A stretch of 64,000 nucleotides of DNA from Marinobacterium lutimaris (GTDB taxonomy: Bacteria > Pseudomonadota > Gammaproteobacteria > Pseudomonadales > Balneatricaceae): the NCBI RefSeq assembly GCF_900108065.1, contig NZ_FNVQ01000005.1:186001-250000 (forward strand). Direction: 5' to 3'. Shown one piece after another: positions 27,937 through 38,007 of the stretch. How positions within the stretch are numbered: the stretch's first letter is position 1; each line of letters begins with the position of its first letter. Below the pieces are notes generated by a model. It made no database searches, was not told the DNA's origin, and saw only the letters and a list, made by a program, of their open reading frames with translations. The position numbers were made by a program, and so were the translations under genes.

Positions 27937-28894
27937 GGCGTTCTCCCAGGGATGAGAAGAAACAGAACCAGAGCACAAAAATCCACAGCAGCGCACCGAC
28001 GGAGAGCTTCAGTGCCACCGGCAACGAGGTGCTGGAGGACCAGAACGCCTCAAGAAAGGCGGCGATAAACAGCATGAAGGTGGCGCCGTACATCAGCTTG
28101 ACCGCCTCGGCTGCCGCCCTGCGCAGCGCCTCCAGGCGCCGCAGCCGGCCGGGGCTGATCAGCGCATAGCCGAGCATCATCCCGGCAGCGCCACTGATAA
28201 CGATCGCCGTCAGTTCAAAAGCGCCGTGGCCAATCACGAAGGGATAGAAGGTCTCGCTGAAGCCAGCCTGGGTCAGATGACCACTGACCGCACCGAGGAA
28301 AAGGCCGTTATAGAGCACCACAACCACCGAGCCGACACCGAAAAAGATACCGCCGGCAAAGGACTGAAAGGCGATACTGATGTTGTGCTGAATGTAGTAG
28401 CCAAACATTTCCAGATCGGTCTCGGCATCCCGCTCAGGCCCGATGCGGGCGTTGGCGGGGTCATACATCGACTCCATCTCCGCAGCCTGGGGCGGCGATA
28501 TCAGGCTGTAGGTGATCGACTCATCGTGATAGGTGCCAACCCCCATGACCAGCGCCGGCAGCAGGAACAGCAGCGCTGAGCAGATGACAAATCGGCGATT
28601 GCGCCTCAAGGTGGTGAGAAACAGCGCCAGCGCACCAGCCAGGCGACCGATGCCGACACGGGATTCCGGCTGGTAGAGCAGATGATGACCCGCCATGACA
28701 AGACGGTTGAGGTAAGCCACCAGCGCCTCGGAATAATCCCGCTGACGGGCCATCGCCAGGTGGTTACACAGCTGGCGATAGGCTTCCGGGAAGCCTTTAT
28801 CCGGAGTCTGGCCAGACTTGCCGGCCGCTTCCAGGCCGGATTCAAACGCCTTCCAGAACTCGGCGTAGCGCTGTTCGAAATCCCTCTCTCTCAT
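27923..28894 (-). CDS. SpoIIM-like membrane protein (stage II sporulation protein M domain)
   Basis: A 323-residue protein with an N-terminal soluble helical region (about 1-95) and five or six hydrophobic segments (near 98-118, 178-205, 218-245, 268-290, 295-315). The SpoIIM hallmark GHGAFELTAIVISGAAG is present. In Firmicutes SpoIIM acts in the DMP peptidoglycan machine; in Gram-negatives this domain travels with RDD and MoxR genes and has no proven function. The ATG at 28894 has GAAGG upstream. Its start overlaps the RDD gene's end. Confidence 0.85.
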   Translation of the reverse strand: MRERDFEQRYAEFWKAFESGLEAAGKSGQTPDKGFPEAYRQLCNHLAMARQRDYSEALVAYLNRLVMAGHHLLYQPESRVGIGRLAGALALFLTTLRRNRRFVICSALLFLLPALVMGVGTYHDESITYSLISPPQAAEMESMYDPANARIGPERDAETDLEMFGYYIQHNISIAFQSFAGGIFFGVGSVVVVLYNGLFLGAVSGHLTQAGFSETFYPFVIGHGAFELTAIVISGAAGMMLGYALISPGRLRRLEALRRAAAEAVKLMYGATFMLFIAAFLEAFWSSSTSLPVALKLSVGALLWIFVLWFCFFSSLGERREPE

Positions 28895-28916
28895 GCGCGT
28901 TAACCTTCCTTCGCCA

Positions 28917-29624
28917 TCATCGCTTGCCGCCCAGCAACCAGACACCTATCCCCTTGAGCCGGTTAAGCCCGGCAGTGCCCGACTCGCCGGTTACCGGTGT
29001 CAGCAGATTGGCCAGTTCCTCCTGGCGAGACTCGCTGATGGAACCGCTTCTGAGCGTAAGATCGACTATGCCCTGGCGCTCCTCCCGTGTCAGTGGCACG
29101 GACGGCATCAACGGCTTGATCTGCGGATCTACCGTCAGCGGCCGTTCGGCTTCCTGGTAGATCACCAGGCTGCCCGCCGCCAGATCACCGAGGCGTTGAA
29201 AACGTCCGGTCAGCATCATGGAGATCAGGCCTGTGGCATAAAAGGCGGGGAAAAAATCTGCTGCCCGGAGCAGGTTGCGGACGATAGAAGCGCCCCAACC
29301 GATGGGCGTAAAGTCCGCGTTGACGACCCTGAGGCCCAGCGCCTTTTTACCCGGTGTCTGCCCCTTGCGCAGCACCTCGAAAAAGACCGGATAGAACCAT
29401 TCCAGCAGGAAGGTCAGAATCAGAAAGGCACCGCTACCCAGACCACCCACAAAAGCGCTGAGAATGCCGATGACCATATACACCAGGCAGCGCCAGCCGA
29501 GATCGACCATGTAGGCAAGGATACGCGGTACAGGCCCCGCCGCCGCCTGGACAAAATCTATGCCCTCCGGCGTTTCGACACGGACCTGGTTATCAATAAG
29601 CTTGGAAGCTGGCACTACAAACAA
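28917..29624 (-). CDS. RDD-family membrane protein
   Basis: A 235-residue protein with an RDD core of three to four helices (about 35-155). PRILAYMVDLGWR holds the Arg and Asp of the family, and GQTPGKKALGLRVV follows. A soluble C-terminal tail of about 70 residues ends in a basic stretch. The start is uncertain: TTG at 29624 or GTG at 29615 are the only plausible choices, and neither has a good ribosome site, suggesting reinitiation after the upstream gene. The stop lies 22 bp before the SpoIIM-like ATG. Confidence 0.8.
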   Translation of the reverse strand: MFVVPASKLIDNQVRVETPEGIDFVQAAAGPVPRILAYMVDLGWRCLVYMVIGILSAFVGGLGSGAFLILTFLLEWFYPVFFEVLRKGQTPGKKALGLRVVNADFTPIGWGASIVRNLLRAADFFPAFYATGLISMMLTGRFQRLGDLAAGSLVIYQEAERPLTVDPQIKPLMPSVPLTREERQGIVDLTLRSGSISESRQEELANLLTPVTGESGTAGLNRLKGIGVWLLGGKR

Positions 29625-29628
29625 CCGC

Positions 29629-30144
29629 TTAGCGGCGTGAGTCGATATGCTGATTGATCTTGTAGTTCATGTAGAGCATGGTGAAGAAGAAGGTCATCAC
29701 GCCACCAGCCCAGGTGCGTTTGCCTTCGCTCTGCGTCACGCGGTTGAGAACACCGCGGAATTTAAACGCCCAAACTTCAAGCAGTATAAAGCCGGTCAGG
29801 CTCAGCAGGTTGCCGAAGATGTTGATCGCAGTCAGGGCGCCCATGCTGCCAGCGCCGCTTGCCAGAACAAATCCAAACAGTGTCGGCAGGATCAGTGCGG
29901 CCAGGCTCACCACGATATAGGTGGTGACCAGACCGGTGGGGACCTTTTCATGCTCGCTGATAGAGTTGAGCTTGCGGGTACGGCCGTGAATCCAGAACAG
30001 CGGATAGATACCGATAGTCACAATCGACAGCAGGAACACCCACCAGGTGCTGAATCGGCTGAATACGGAGAGATCGCCAGCGTTCTGCTGGACTTCGAGA
30101 TCGGCTTCAGGGGCGGCGTAAGGGTTTTCTGCAACCTGAGTCAT
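29629..30144 (-). CDS. DUF4234-type small membrane protein
   Basis: A 171-residue protein with an N-terminal soluble segment (MTQVAENPYAAPEADLEV) and three or four helices. The WWVFLLSIVTIGIYPLFWIHGRTRKLN motif is the DUF4234 signature, an aromatic helix followed by a basic patch. It is the first gene of the seven-gene MoxR operon. The function is unknown; the family is often at the head of membrane-remodelling loci. Confidence 0.75.
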   Translation of the reverse strand: MTQVAENPYAAPEADLEVQQNAGDLSVFSRFSTWWVFLLSIVTIGIYPLFWIHGRTRKLNSISEHEKVPTGLVTTYIVVSLAALILPTLFGFVLASGAGSMGALTAINIFGNLLSLTGFILLEVWAFKFRGVLNRVTQSEGKRTWAGGVMTFFFTMLYMNYKINQHIDSRR

Positions 30145-30325
30145 TTTTCTTCCTTAAATATGTATTTCCAACGATTAAGAAAAAACGCGTTTTTAGCCCT
30201 ACGTTTTTTCCGGCATCACTGGCCAGCTTCCAAGCGGGTGTGCATGCTATCTCAGTCGCCTGGCGATGCCAAGGGAGCGCTATTGTCCCCGGTCATGTCG
30301 TAAAGAGTAGACGCTTGGCAGCAGA

Positions 30326-30355
30326 TTGGTATTAACCCCTGCCCAGAGGTAAAAT
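30326..30355 (+). promoter_or_regulatory. Candidate ettA promoter
   Basis: TTGGTA (30326-30331), 18-bp spacer, TAAAAT (30350-30355), ending 47 bp before the ATG. Confidence 0.5.
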
Positions 30356-30402
30356 CGGCGCCATTCTCCTTTTAACCGTTTACAAACCAGAGGTCCTTCT
30401 GG

Positions 30403-32061
<1,659 letters not shown>

Positions 32062-32076
32062 TCATCTGACGCACAC

Positions 32077-32112
32077 AAAAAAGCCACCGAGGGAAACCCG
32101 GTGGCTTTTTTA
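32077..32112. terminator. Bidirectional terminator after ettA
   Basis: AAAAAAGCCACC and GGTGGCTTTTTT form a long stem with T-runs on both strands. It separates ettA from the convergent cytochrome gene. Confidence 0.92.
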
Positions 32113-32140
32113 CTGGCCGCCCGTCAGGGCTGGATCGTTT

Positions 32141-33517
32141 CTACTTCGCCCGGCGGCGAACAACCCATACCAGCAGCAACAGCACAACTACAGCAGCGCC
32201 CAGCCCCATACCCCAACGAGCCATCGGCAGCAAGTTGGAGGCAGGACCACCGTTGCGCAACACCGCCACTTCATCGGCACTGATATCAGCCACTTCGGCA
32301 CGGCCAAAGTTTTCCAGCGTGTAGTTGGCCACCCGGGCGATCTGCGCATCGCTCAGCTCGTTGCGAAACGCCAGCATATCGACGCCGTAACTGGTCTTGA
32401 TCTCGTTGCGATATTTCACGCCATCGAGAATCGCCATCACCAGGTTATCGGTGTTACTGCGCCCGAGCACGGTGTTGTTCACCAGTGACGGCAGGCCGCC
32501 GGCCCCGGTGCCATCCGCCTGGTGACAGGAGGAGCAGGCCGCTTCATACAGCTGGGCGCCGCTCATATCCGCCATATCCTCCGGCAGGGGCTCCATCAGC
32601 ACCGCATCGGGATCGGCCAGCGCCTGACCATGGCTGTCCGCCGGCTGGGTATCGCCCGCATCGCTGACCGCCGGAACCGACTTCAGCCACACCGCCAGTG
32701 CCTGCAGATCCTCATCGTTCAGATGCTGCAGCGAGTGAGCGATCGCTTCGGCCATGGGACCTGCTGCCTGGGATTTACCATCAGCATGGCCGCTTTTCAG
32801 GTAGCTGACGATCTCCGCCTCAGACCAGTTGCCGATGCCGCTGTTCACATCCGAACTGATATTGGGCGCGTACCAGGTACCCAGGCTTGCGCCACCGAGC
32901 AGCTGGCCACGATCTTCCGCCATCATCAGGTTACGCGGCGTATGACAGGTTGAGCAGTGCGCCAGCGCTTCACCGAGGTAGGCGCCGCGGTTCCACTGAT
33001 CGCTCTTGCTGCTGTCAGCCTGGTAGGGCTTGCCGTCGAGAAACAGCAGGTTCCAGCCCAGCATCGACAGGCGGATGTTGAACGGAAACGGCAGCTCGCT
33101 CTCGGGCGACGCCTGCTCCACCGGCTCAACACCCTGCATGAAGTAGGCGTAGAGCGCCTTCATATCCTCATCGGTGATCTTGGCGTAAGCGGTATAGGGC
33201 ATCGCCGGATAGAGATGCGCACCATCGGCACGGATCCCCTCGCGTACGGCAGCATCGAATTGCTCGTAGGTGTACGAACCGATACCGGTTTTGGACGGCG
33301 TAATGTTCGGCGCGAAGATCTCACCCAGGGGCGTTTCGATCGCCTTACCGCCGGCAAACTCGGCACCGCCCTCGGTGGTGTGACAGGCGACACAGTCGCT
33401 GGCGGTGGAGATGTAGTGGCCGCGTTCGATCAGGGCGTAATCGCTTTCGGCGGCAATCGCCGCGCTACTCAGCGAACCCAGCGCCAACGCGGCGCTCAGC
33501 ATCAGCGTCTGCTTCAT
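32141..33517 (-). CDS. Tri-haem c-type cytochrome subunit of FAD-dependent dehydrogenase
   Basis: A 458-residue periplasmic cytochrome with a signal peptide (MKQTLMLSAALALGSLSSAAIA) and a C-terminal membrane anchor (about 433-453, GMGLGAAVVVLLLLVWVVRR). Three haem motifs, CVACH, CSTCH and CSSCH, are spaced through the protein. It belongs to the gluconate/sorbitol/fructose dehydrogenase cytochrome family, passing electrons from the flavin subunit to ubiquinone. It overlaps the flavin subunit's stop by four bases. The physiological sugar or polyol is not identifiable. Confidence 0.9.
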   Translation of the reverse strand: MKQTLMLSAALALGSLSSAAIAAESDYALIERGHYISTASDCVACHTTEGGAEFAGGKAIETPLGEIFAPNITPSKTGIGSYTYEQFDAAVREGIRADGAHLYPAMPYTAYAKITDEDMKALYAYFMQGVEPVEQASPESELPFPFNIRLSMLGWNLLFLDGKPYQADSSKSDQWNRGAYLGEALAHCSTCHTPRNLMMAEDRGQLLGGASLGTWYAPNISSDVNSGIGNWSEAEIVSYLKSGHADGKSQAAGPMAEAIAHSLQHLNDEDLQALAVWLKSVPAVSDAGDTQPADSHGQALADPDAVLMEPLPEDMADMSGAQLYEAACSSCHQADGTGAGGLPSLVNNTVLGRSNTDNLVMAILDGVKYRNEIKTSYGVDMLAFRNELSDAQIARVANYTLENFGRAEVADISADEVAVLRNGGPASNLLPMARWGMGLGAAVVVLLLLVWVVRRRAK

Positions 33518-35109
33518 GCCAGGTCCTCCATGATGAACTCCGCGGTACGCAGGCCCACGGCCACGGCGGTCAGCGTGGAGTTGACGGTCGCTACTGTGGG
33601 CAGCACGCCGGTGCCGGCCAGGAACAGGTTCTCATGGTCGTGGGAACGGCCTTCACCGTTACAGACCGTGGTCGCCCGGTTGTTGCCCATCCCCAGGGTA
33701 CCGGTGATGTGGTTGGCCAGGCTGAACTTGTTCTCGTCCATAAACTTGATATTGGTGCCACCCAGACCTTCGGCGATCTCCTGGAACACTCGACGGGCGC
33801 GGGCATTACCGCGGCGGGTGTAATCATCCACCGAGAAGTAGAACTTGGGATTGGGGATACCGAGGGAGTCGCGACGATCACCGAGCATCACCCGGTTATT
33901 CGGGTCCGAAAGCTGCTCAACGATATTCTTAAGCCCCAGAGTCACTGAGGACTGCTGGCGGATACCAGCAATCAGATCCTTGCCGTAAACCCCCTGGCTG
34001 ATCAGTTTGGAGGTCACTCCCGCCACCGGGTTGGAGTTGGAGAAGTCGATACGGAACGCAGCCTCTTCGCCACGCCAGTCGCCGTCGCGCTCACTCTGGA
34101 TGGAGTATTCGCTGACAGGGCCGCGACCCGGCCAGATCTCCTCATCCACATCGAAGCTGACCTTGGTACGCGGATGGTCACAGAGGTTACGACCGACCAT
34201 ATCGTTGCTGTTGCCGATACCGTTGGCGAACTTGTCGCTGGTGGACATCAGCATCAGTTTCGGTGTTTCGATGGCGTTGGCTGCCAGCACGAAGATCTTG
34301 CCGGTGACGCGATGGCTTTCTTTGTTCGGCGTGTAGTAATGCACCGCCTGTATCTTGTCGTCGGCGCCGTGCTCGATCTTGTAGACCACCGCCTCGGTGA
34401 TGATCTTTGCGCCGGCGCGCTCTGCCGCCTGGGCTGAGATACCGCCGTGATACTGGGCATCGATCGGGCAGACCGGCATGCAGTTGTTGTTGCCGCAGCA
34501 GGCCGGGCGACCGTCGTAGTTACGGCTGTTACGTGCCGAGGTGTTGGTGGTGACCTCAAAGCCCAGAGGAGCAAGGCGATCACGCACACGCTGGTGTGCC
34601 CAGGATGGCGTCACCGGCTCCATCGGAAACGGCTTGGTACGGGGCGAGCCGTTATTCAGCGGCCCGGAAACGCCCATCTTCACTTCGGCTTCGTAGTAGA
34701 ACGGCTCCAGGTCGTCGTAGCTGAACGGCCAGTCACGACCCACGCCGTATTTGCTCTGCAGCTGGAAGTCGTTGGGCAGGTAGCGCCAGGCCATGCCGGC
34801 CCAGTGCCAGGAGGTGCCGCCCACACCACGGATATAGGACGCGGAGTAAGGAACCGGCCCCTCCTGCTGGAAGTAGCCGTTGTCCTTGCGCGGTTCCGGT
34901 GCCCAGTCGTTATAGGGGTAAGGCGCCATGAAATCGCTTTTGTTGGTCTCGTGACGGAAACGCGCCACCACCTGGTTGCGGTCGATACGCGGACCGCCCT
35001 CCAGAATCATCACGGAGAGACCGCTCAGTGCCAGCTTTTCCGCCATCAGCGAGCCGACAATGCCTGAACCGACGATAACAACGTCGGCTGATGTAGTTTG
35101 CTGTGCCAT
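33514..35109 (-). CDS. GMC-type FAD dehydrogenase large subunit with [3Fe-4S]-type cysteine cluster
   Basis: A 531-residue flavin dehydrogenase of the GMC superfamily, related to gluconate/fructose/sorbitol dehydrogenase large subunits. The FAD-binding motif VVIVGSGIVGSLMAEKL is N-terminal. The segment PACCGNNNCMPVCPIDAQ has four cysteines like the [3Fe-4S] site of FAD-dependent fructose and glucose dehydrogenases. The C-terminal catalytic block GTLGMGNN with a preceding His is present. No signal peptide: it is probably exported as a complex with the Tat-signal small subunit. The substrate is unknown. Confidence 0.9.
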   Translation of the reverse strand: MAQQTTSADVVIVGSGIVGSLMAEKLALSGLSVMILEGGPRIDRNQVVARFRHETNKSDFMAPYPYNDWAPEPRKDNGYFQQEGPVPYSASYIRGVGGTSWHWAGMAWRYLPNDFQLQSKYGVGRDWPFSYDDLEPFYYEAEVKMGVSGPLNNGSPRTKPFPMEPVTPSWAHQRVRDRLAPLGFEVTTNTSARNSRNYDGRPACCGNNNCMPVCPIDAQYHGGISAQAAERAGAKIITEAVVYKIEHGADDKIQAVHYYTPNKESHRVTGKIFVLAANAIETPKLMLMSTSDKFANGIGNSNDMVGRNLCDHPRTKVSFDVDEEIWPGRGPVSEYSIQSERDGDWRGEEAAFRIDFSNSNPVAGVTSKLISQGVYGKDLIAGIRQQSSVTLGLKNIVEQLSDPNNRVMLGDRRDSLGIPNPKFYFSVDDYTRRGNARARRVFQEIAEGLGGTNIKFMDENKFSLANHITGTLGMGNNRATTVCNGEGRSHDHENLFLAGTGVLPTVATVNSTLTAVAVGLRTAEFIMEDLA

Positions 35110-35117
35110 AAAAACTC

Positions 35118-35639
35118 CTACGCCTTGGCCGGCTTGCTCTGCCAGATACCGTACTCACCCAGGGAATAGCTGGGCGGCTTGAGCACATCGGCAACGGCGA
35201 CATACATCAGTGCTTCACTGAAAGCGATCAGCTCAAGGTCCTTGCCACTGCCGACCAGGCCTTCGAACCAGCCGGTGGCGATAGCCGGCGGCAGATCTTT
35301 CAGCTCGGGCGCTTCAGCTTCAACCCGCGCCTGAAGTTCAGAGACTGCAACCGCCTGATCGGTGATAAAACGATCAAGCTGCTTGATACGCCCGGCAAAG
35401 GAGTCGTCGTGCCGCACCAGGGCCAGGTAAAGACGTTCGGCCATGGCGGGCTTGAGGGCCGTATTGGCGGTGATCTGCTGGGACACTGCGATAAACGCCC
35501 GGTAGGCATCGCTGTCCGCCACGCTTGCTGGGGTGGTGCTGGCTAACGCATGGGGAATCAGGGTCAGACTGCCGGCCGCCAGGCTGGCAGCCAGAAAACC
35601 CCTGCGCGTCACACCGGTTTTGGAGTGATTGCTATTCAT
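35118..35639 (-). CDS. Tat-exported small subunit of FAD-dependent sugar/polyol dehydrogenase
   Basis: A 173-residue protein with a twin-arginine signal (TRRGFLAAS) after a short basic N terminus. The ATG at 35639 is chosen; the longer frame to 35714 adds sequence before the Tat motif. It matches the small subunit (FAD-SLDH type) that carries the large subunit across the membrane by hitch-hiking. The SYSLGEYGIWQSKPA C terminus is typical. It is the first gene of the three-subunit operon. Confidence 0.85.
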   Translation of the reverse strand: MNSNHSKTGVTRRGFLAASLAAGSLTLIPHALASTTPASVADSDAYRAFIAVSQQITANTALKPAMAERLYLALVRHDDSFAGRIKQLDRFITDQAVAVSELQARVEAEAPELKDLPPAIATGWFEGLVGSGKDLELIAFSEALMYVAVADVLKPPSYSLGEYGIWQSKPAKA

Positions 35640-35971
35640 TTGATTCTTTAAACGGAGTGAGGAATAACTGAGAGGATAGTCCCGATTAAGAAAATATGCC
35701 CAACCGGAAAGCAAGCGCGGGATTCTAGCAGCGTTTTTTATCTATGGTGGGAGGTATTAACAAAGTTAAATGAAAAACAGAGTTTTATAAAACGACGTTA
35801 TCCTGGAGAAAGGAGATAATCAGATCAATCGAGATGTACCGGGCATATAAAGCCTGACATAACACGCACAACAATAAGGGTTATCAATCAAGAAAAACTG
35901 TTCAATCATCGCCCATGCGGCGCATCGGCGGGCGCAATCCTGAAGCACCCTATCATTGCAGCATTCTCAAA

Positions 35972-35991
35972 GTGTAACAATTAATTTACAC
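35972..35991. promoter_or_regulatory. Candidate operator GTGTAA-N8-TTACAC
   Basis: A perfect 6-bp inverted repeat with 8-bp spacer in an AT-rich setting, about 330 bp upstream of the dehydrogenase operon start. It resembles sites for dimeric helix-turn-helix regulators. The binding protein is unknown. Confidence 0.4.
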
Positions 35992-36012
35992 AAAGCGCTT
36001 TTTTCCCCTGCT

Positions 36013-36047
36013 TGGCGGGATGACTTATTACTGGAACTATCCCGCCA
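36013..36047. promoter_or_regulatory. Hairpin in the GGDEF-dehydrogenase spacer
   Basis: TGGCGGGAT (36013-36021) and ATCCCGCCA (36039-36047) form a perfect 9-bp stem with a 17-nt loop. There is no T-run on the minus strand, so it is not a canonical terminator for the GGDEF gene. Confidence 0.5.
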
Positions 36048-36155
36048 GGCATTTATTTATAACTGATAACTCTACATTGACTAAAATATTTTCCGGCAAT
36101 CGCCCAAATCAATCGAATACCACTATTAAACAAATGGTTTTTTCTAGCCGGTTAA

Positions 36156-37391
36156 TCAAGCCGGCTCATAGCGATATTCATTATTTGACTGTTCATCTTC
36201 CCTGTTGGCGACAACGTAGCGATCACGGCCTGAAGACTTGGCAGCATACAGAGCTTCATCGGCCCGGCGCAGCAGATCGGATGGCGTTTCGTCCGGCAGC
36301 AAGGCGGCCACGCCGATACTGGTGGTGAAGCCCACCTGTTCACCGCTGGGAATCCGCACCGGCGACAGTCGGCAGGCCGCACAGATCTGCTCGGCCATCT
36401 CTACCGCCTGCTCCGCAGCCTGCCCCGGCAGGATGATCAGAAACTCCTCACCGCCGAAACGCCCGGCCAGGTTACCCTTGCGATCACGCGCCTTGGGCTG
36501 CACCTGCTTGCGCAGAATCTTGGCAAACTGTTTGAGGACAATATCGCCGGCCGCGTGACCGTAGTTGTCATTGAAGCCCTTGAACTTGTCCAGATCCATC
36601 ATCAGGATCGAGATCGGTCGTCCCTCTTCCTGGCACAGCAGCACGTCGCCCTCCAGGTGCTCCATCACCTGACGGCGGTTCGCGAGGCCAGTCAGCGCAT
36701 CACGCGTTGCCTGACGATACAGCCCCAGCAACATGCCCAGCTGGTTGATCGAGGCCCAGCCCGCAATCACCGCCAGCACACCCAGCAGCCAGAGCGCGTT
36801 GAGCTCCGCGACACCGCCAAACTGGCCCGACAGAGTCTGTGTCAGCACCTCAATCAACATCACGGCAGCGGTCACCGCCACCACCTCAACCACGGTCAGC
36901 GGAAAGATCGCCTGCATGGCAACGATCATAAAGGGGAAAAACTGGTAGCCCGCCACCGAGTGTTCGTAGCCGGCCGTAAAGAGCACGGTGTTTGAATAGG
37001 TCTGAAAACCGGAAAGAATCATTATCAGCAGTGCCAGGCGCAGCAGCGCGCACCCCAGGTTATAGGGATGCTTGTACCAGACCAGCAGAAGCAGCAACGC
37101 ACCGCTACTGATCACTCGCCCGATCGCTATGCTGTTCTGTACCTCCGCCGGCAACAGCAGTTGATCGACAAACACCCAGGCTGTCTGCAATACGGCCAGC
37201 AGCAGCGCTATCAGGCGTACGCGTCTGTACAGATGATGCGCACGAGTCTGATTGAAATATCGCGAATGCCGCGATACCGAAAACACATCCAATATATCAA
37301 GCAACATTTTGACCAAACCCGCCCTCAAACCTTCCATGTAACCAGCGAAAACAACCCTGTTTTTAACCCTACTCTGTTTTAAATCAGCCAT
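36156..37391 (-). CDS. Membrane-bound diguanylate cyclase (GGDEF domain)
   Basis: A 411-residue protein with about five or six N-terminal membrane helices (about 58-225) and a C-terminal GGDEF domain. The active-site loop is RFGGEEFLI, a functional variant. The preceding DKFKGFNDNYGHAAGD helix and DALTGLANRR are canonical. The inhibitory I-site that normally reads RxxD upstream of GGEEF reads RKGN here, so product inhibition is probably lost. It makes cyclic di-GMP. The PilZ protein lies divergently 126 bp away. Confidence 0.92.
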   Translation of the reverse strand: MADLKQSRVKNRVVFAGYMEGLRAGLVKMLLDILDVFSVSRHSRYFNQTRAHHLYRRVRLIALLLAVLQTAWVFVDQLLLPAEVQNSIAIGRVISSGALLLLLVWYKHPYNLGCALLRLALLIMILSGFQTYSNTVLFTAGYEHSVAGYQFFPFMIVAMQAIFPLTVVEVVAVTAAVMLIEVLTQTLSGQFGGVAELNALWLLGVLAVIAGWASINQLGMLLGLYRQATRDALTGLANRRQVMEHLEGDVLLCQEEGRPISILMMDLDKFKGFNDNYGHAAGDIVLKQFAKILRKQVQPKARDRKGNLAGRFGGEEFLIILPGQAAEQAVEMAEQICAACRLSPVRIPSGEQVGFTTSIGVAALLPDETPSDLLRRADEALYAAKSSGRDRYVVANREDEQSNNEYRYEPA

Positions 37392-37517
37392 CCTTGCGTG
37401 GCGTCATCACTTTCACAAACTAGGCGCTGTGTAATAACATGCATAGACCCAACCTGGCCAGTCAGGCCCTGTTTCAGAGCCCCGCGCTCAACATAAATGC
37501 ATTCCAGGGTGATTAGC

Positions 37518-37886
37518 GTGACCGAGAACCAAAACGAACGCCGCCGTTTCAGCCGAATCCGGTTTGATGCGGGCTGTGAACTCCATACTCCCAAGGGACC
37601 TGCGGAGGTACAGCTGGTGGATATCTCGCTGCGAGGTGCCCTGATCGAGTCAGCCCGGCCGCTGCAGCTGGAACCCGGCGAGACCGCCGAGCTGCATATC
37701 TACCTGGCCAACGACATTCTGATCCGCATGCCCGGCACGGTGAAACATATCGAAGGCGAGCAATACGGTTTCGTGGCCGGCGATATGGAGATCGAGAGTG
37801 TCAGCCACCTGCGCCGTCTGGTGGAGCTGAACCTGGGCGACGAAGCCCTGCTGGAGCGCGAACTGGAAGCGATGCTGGATAACTGA
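37518..37886 (+). CDS. PilZ domain protein (cyclic di-GMP receptor)
   Basis: A 122-residue PilZ protein. The GTG at 37518 has AGGGTG upstream; the in-frame ATG at 37497 has none. The c-di-GMP-binding signature is complete: the RRRFSR N-terminal motif and the DISLRGALIE block. It is a single-domain receptor that could relay c-di-GMP signals to another partner. It lies next to the GGDEF gene, divergent from it, which supports a functional pair. Confidence 0.9.
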   Translation: MTENQNERRRFSRIRFDAGCELHTPKGPAEVQLVDISLRGALIESARPLQLEPGETAELHIYLANDILIRMPGTVKHIEGEQYGFVAGDMEIESVSHLRRLVELNLGDEALLERELEAMLDN

Positions 37887-37900
37887 TCCGCCTGGATCAG
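37883..37900 (+). terminator. Hairpin after the PilZ gene
   Basis: CTGATCC and GGATCAG form a perfect 7-bp stem with 4-nt loop, overlapping the PilZ stop codon. There is no T-run, so it is only a possible terminator between convergent genes. Confidence 0.35.
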
Positions 37901-38007
37901 CTCCAGCGGTTTGCGCACCGCTTTCCTCTCTCTTGCCGCCTCTATTGCGCTTTCCTTGCGCTTATTCTGCGTATTGAAGACCTGTCAGAACTGATCAACT
38001 GCGCCCT

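Larger units (their letters stand above)
35640..36155. other. AT-rich intergenic region with dyad and hairpin
   Basis: This 516-bp spacer lies upstream of the dehydrogenase operon and downstream of the GGDEF gene. It is markedly AT-rich compared with the flanks. It holds the inverted repeat at 35972-35991 and the hairpin at 36013-36047. No supported coding sequence; an open frame starting at 36020 runs into the opposite-strand GGDEF gene and has no family signature. Confidence 0.6.

Noticed and set aside
36020-36328. 102-codon frame in the AT-rich gap, overlapping the GGDEF gene.
   Set aside because: Half of it lies antisense to the GGDEF domain and it has no ribosome site; considered chance.
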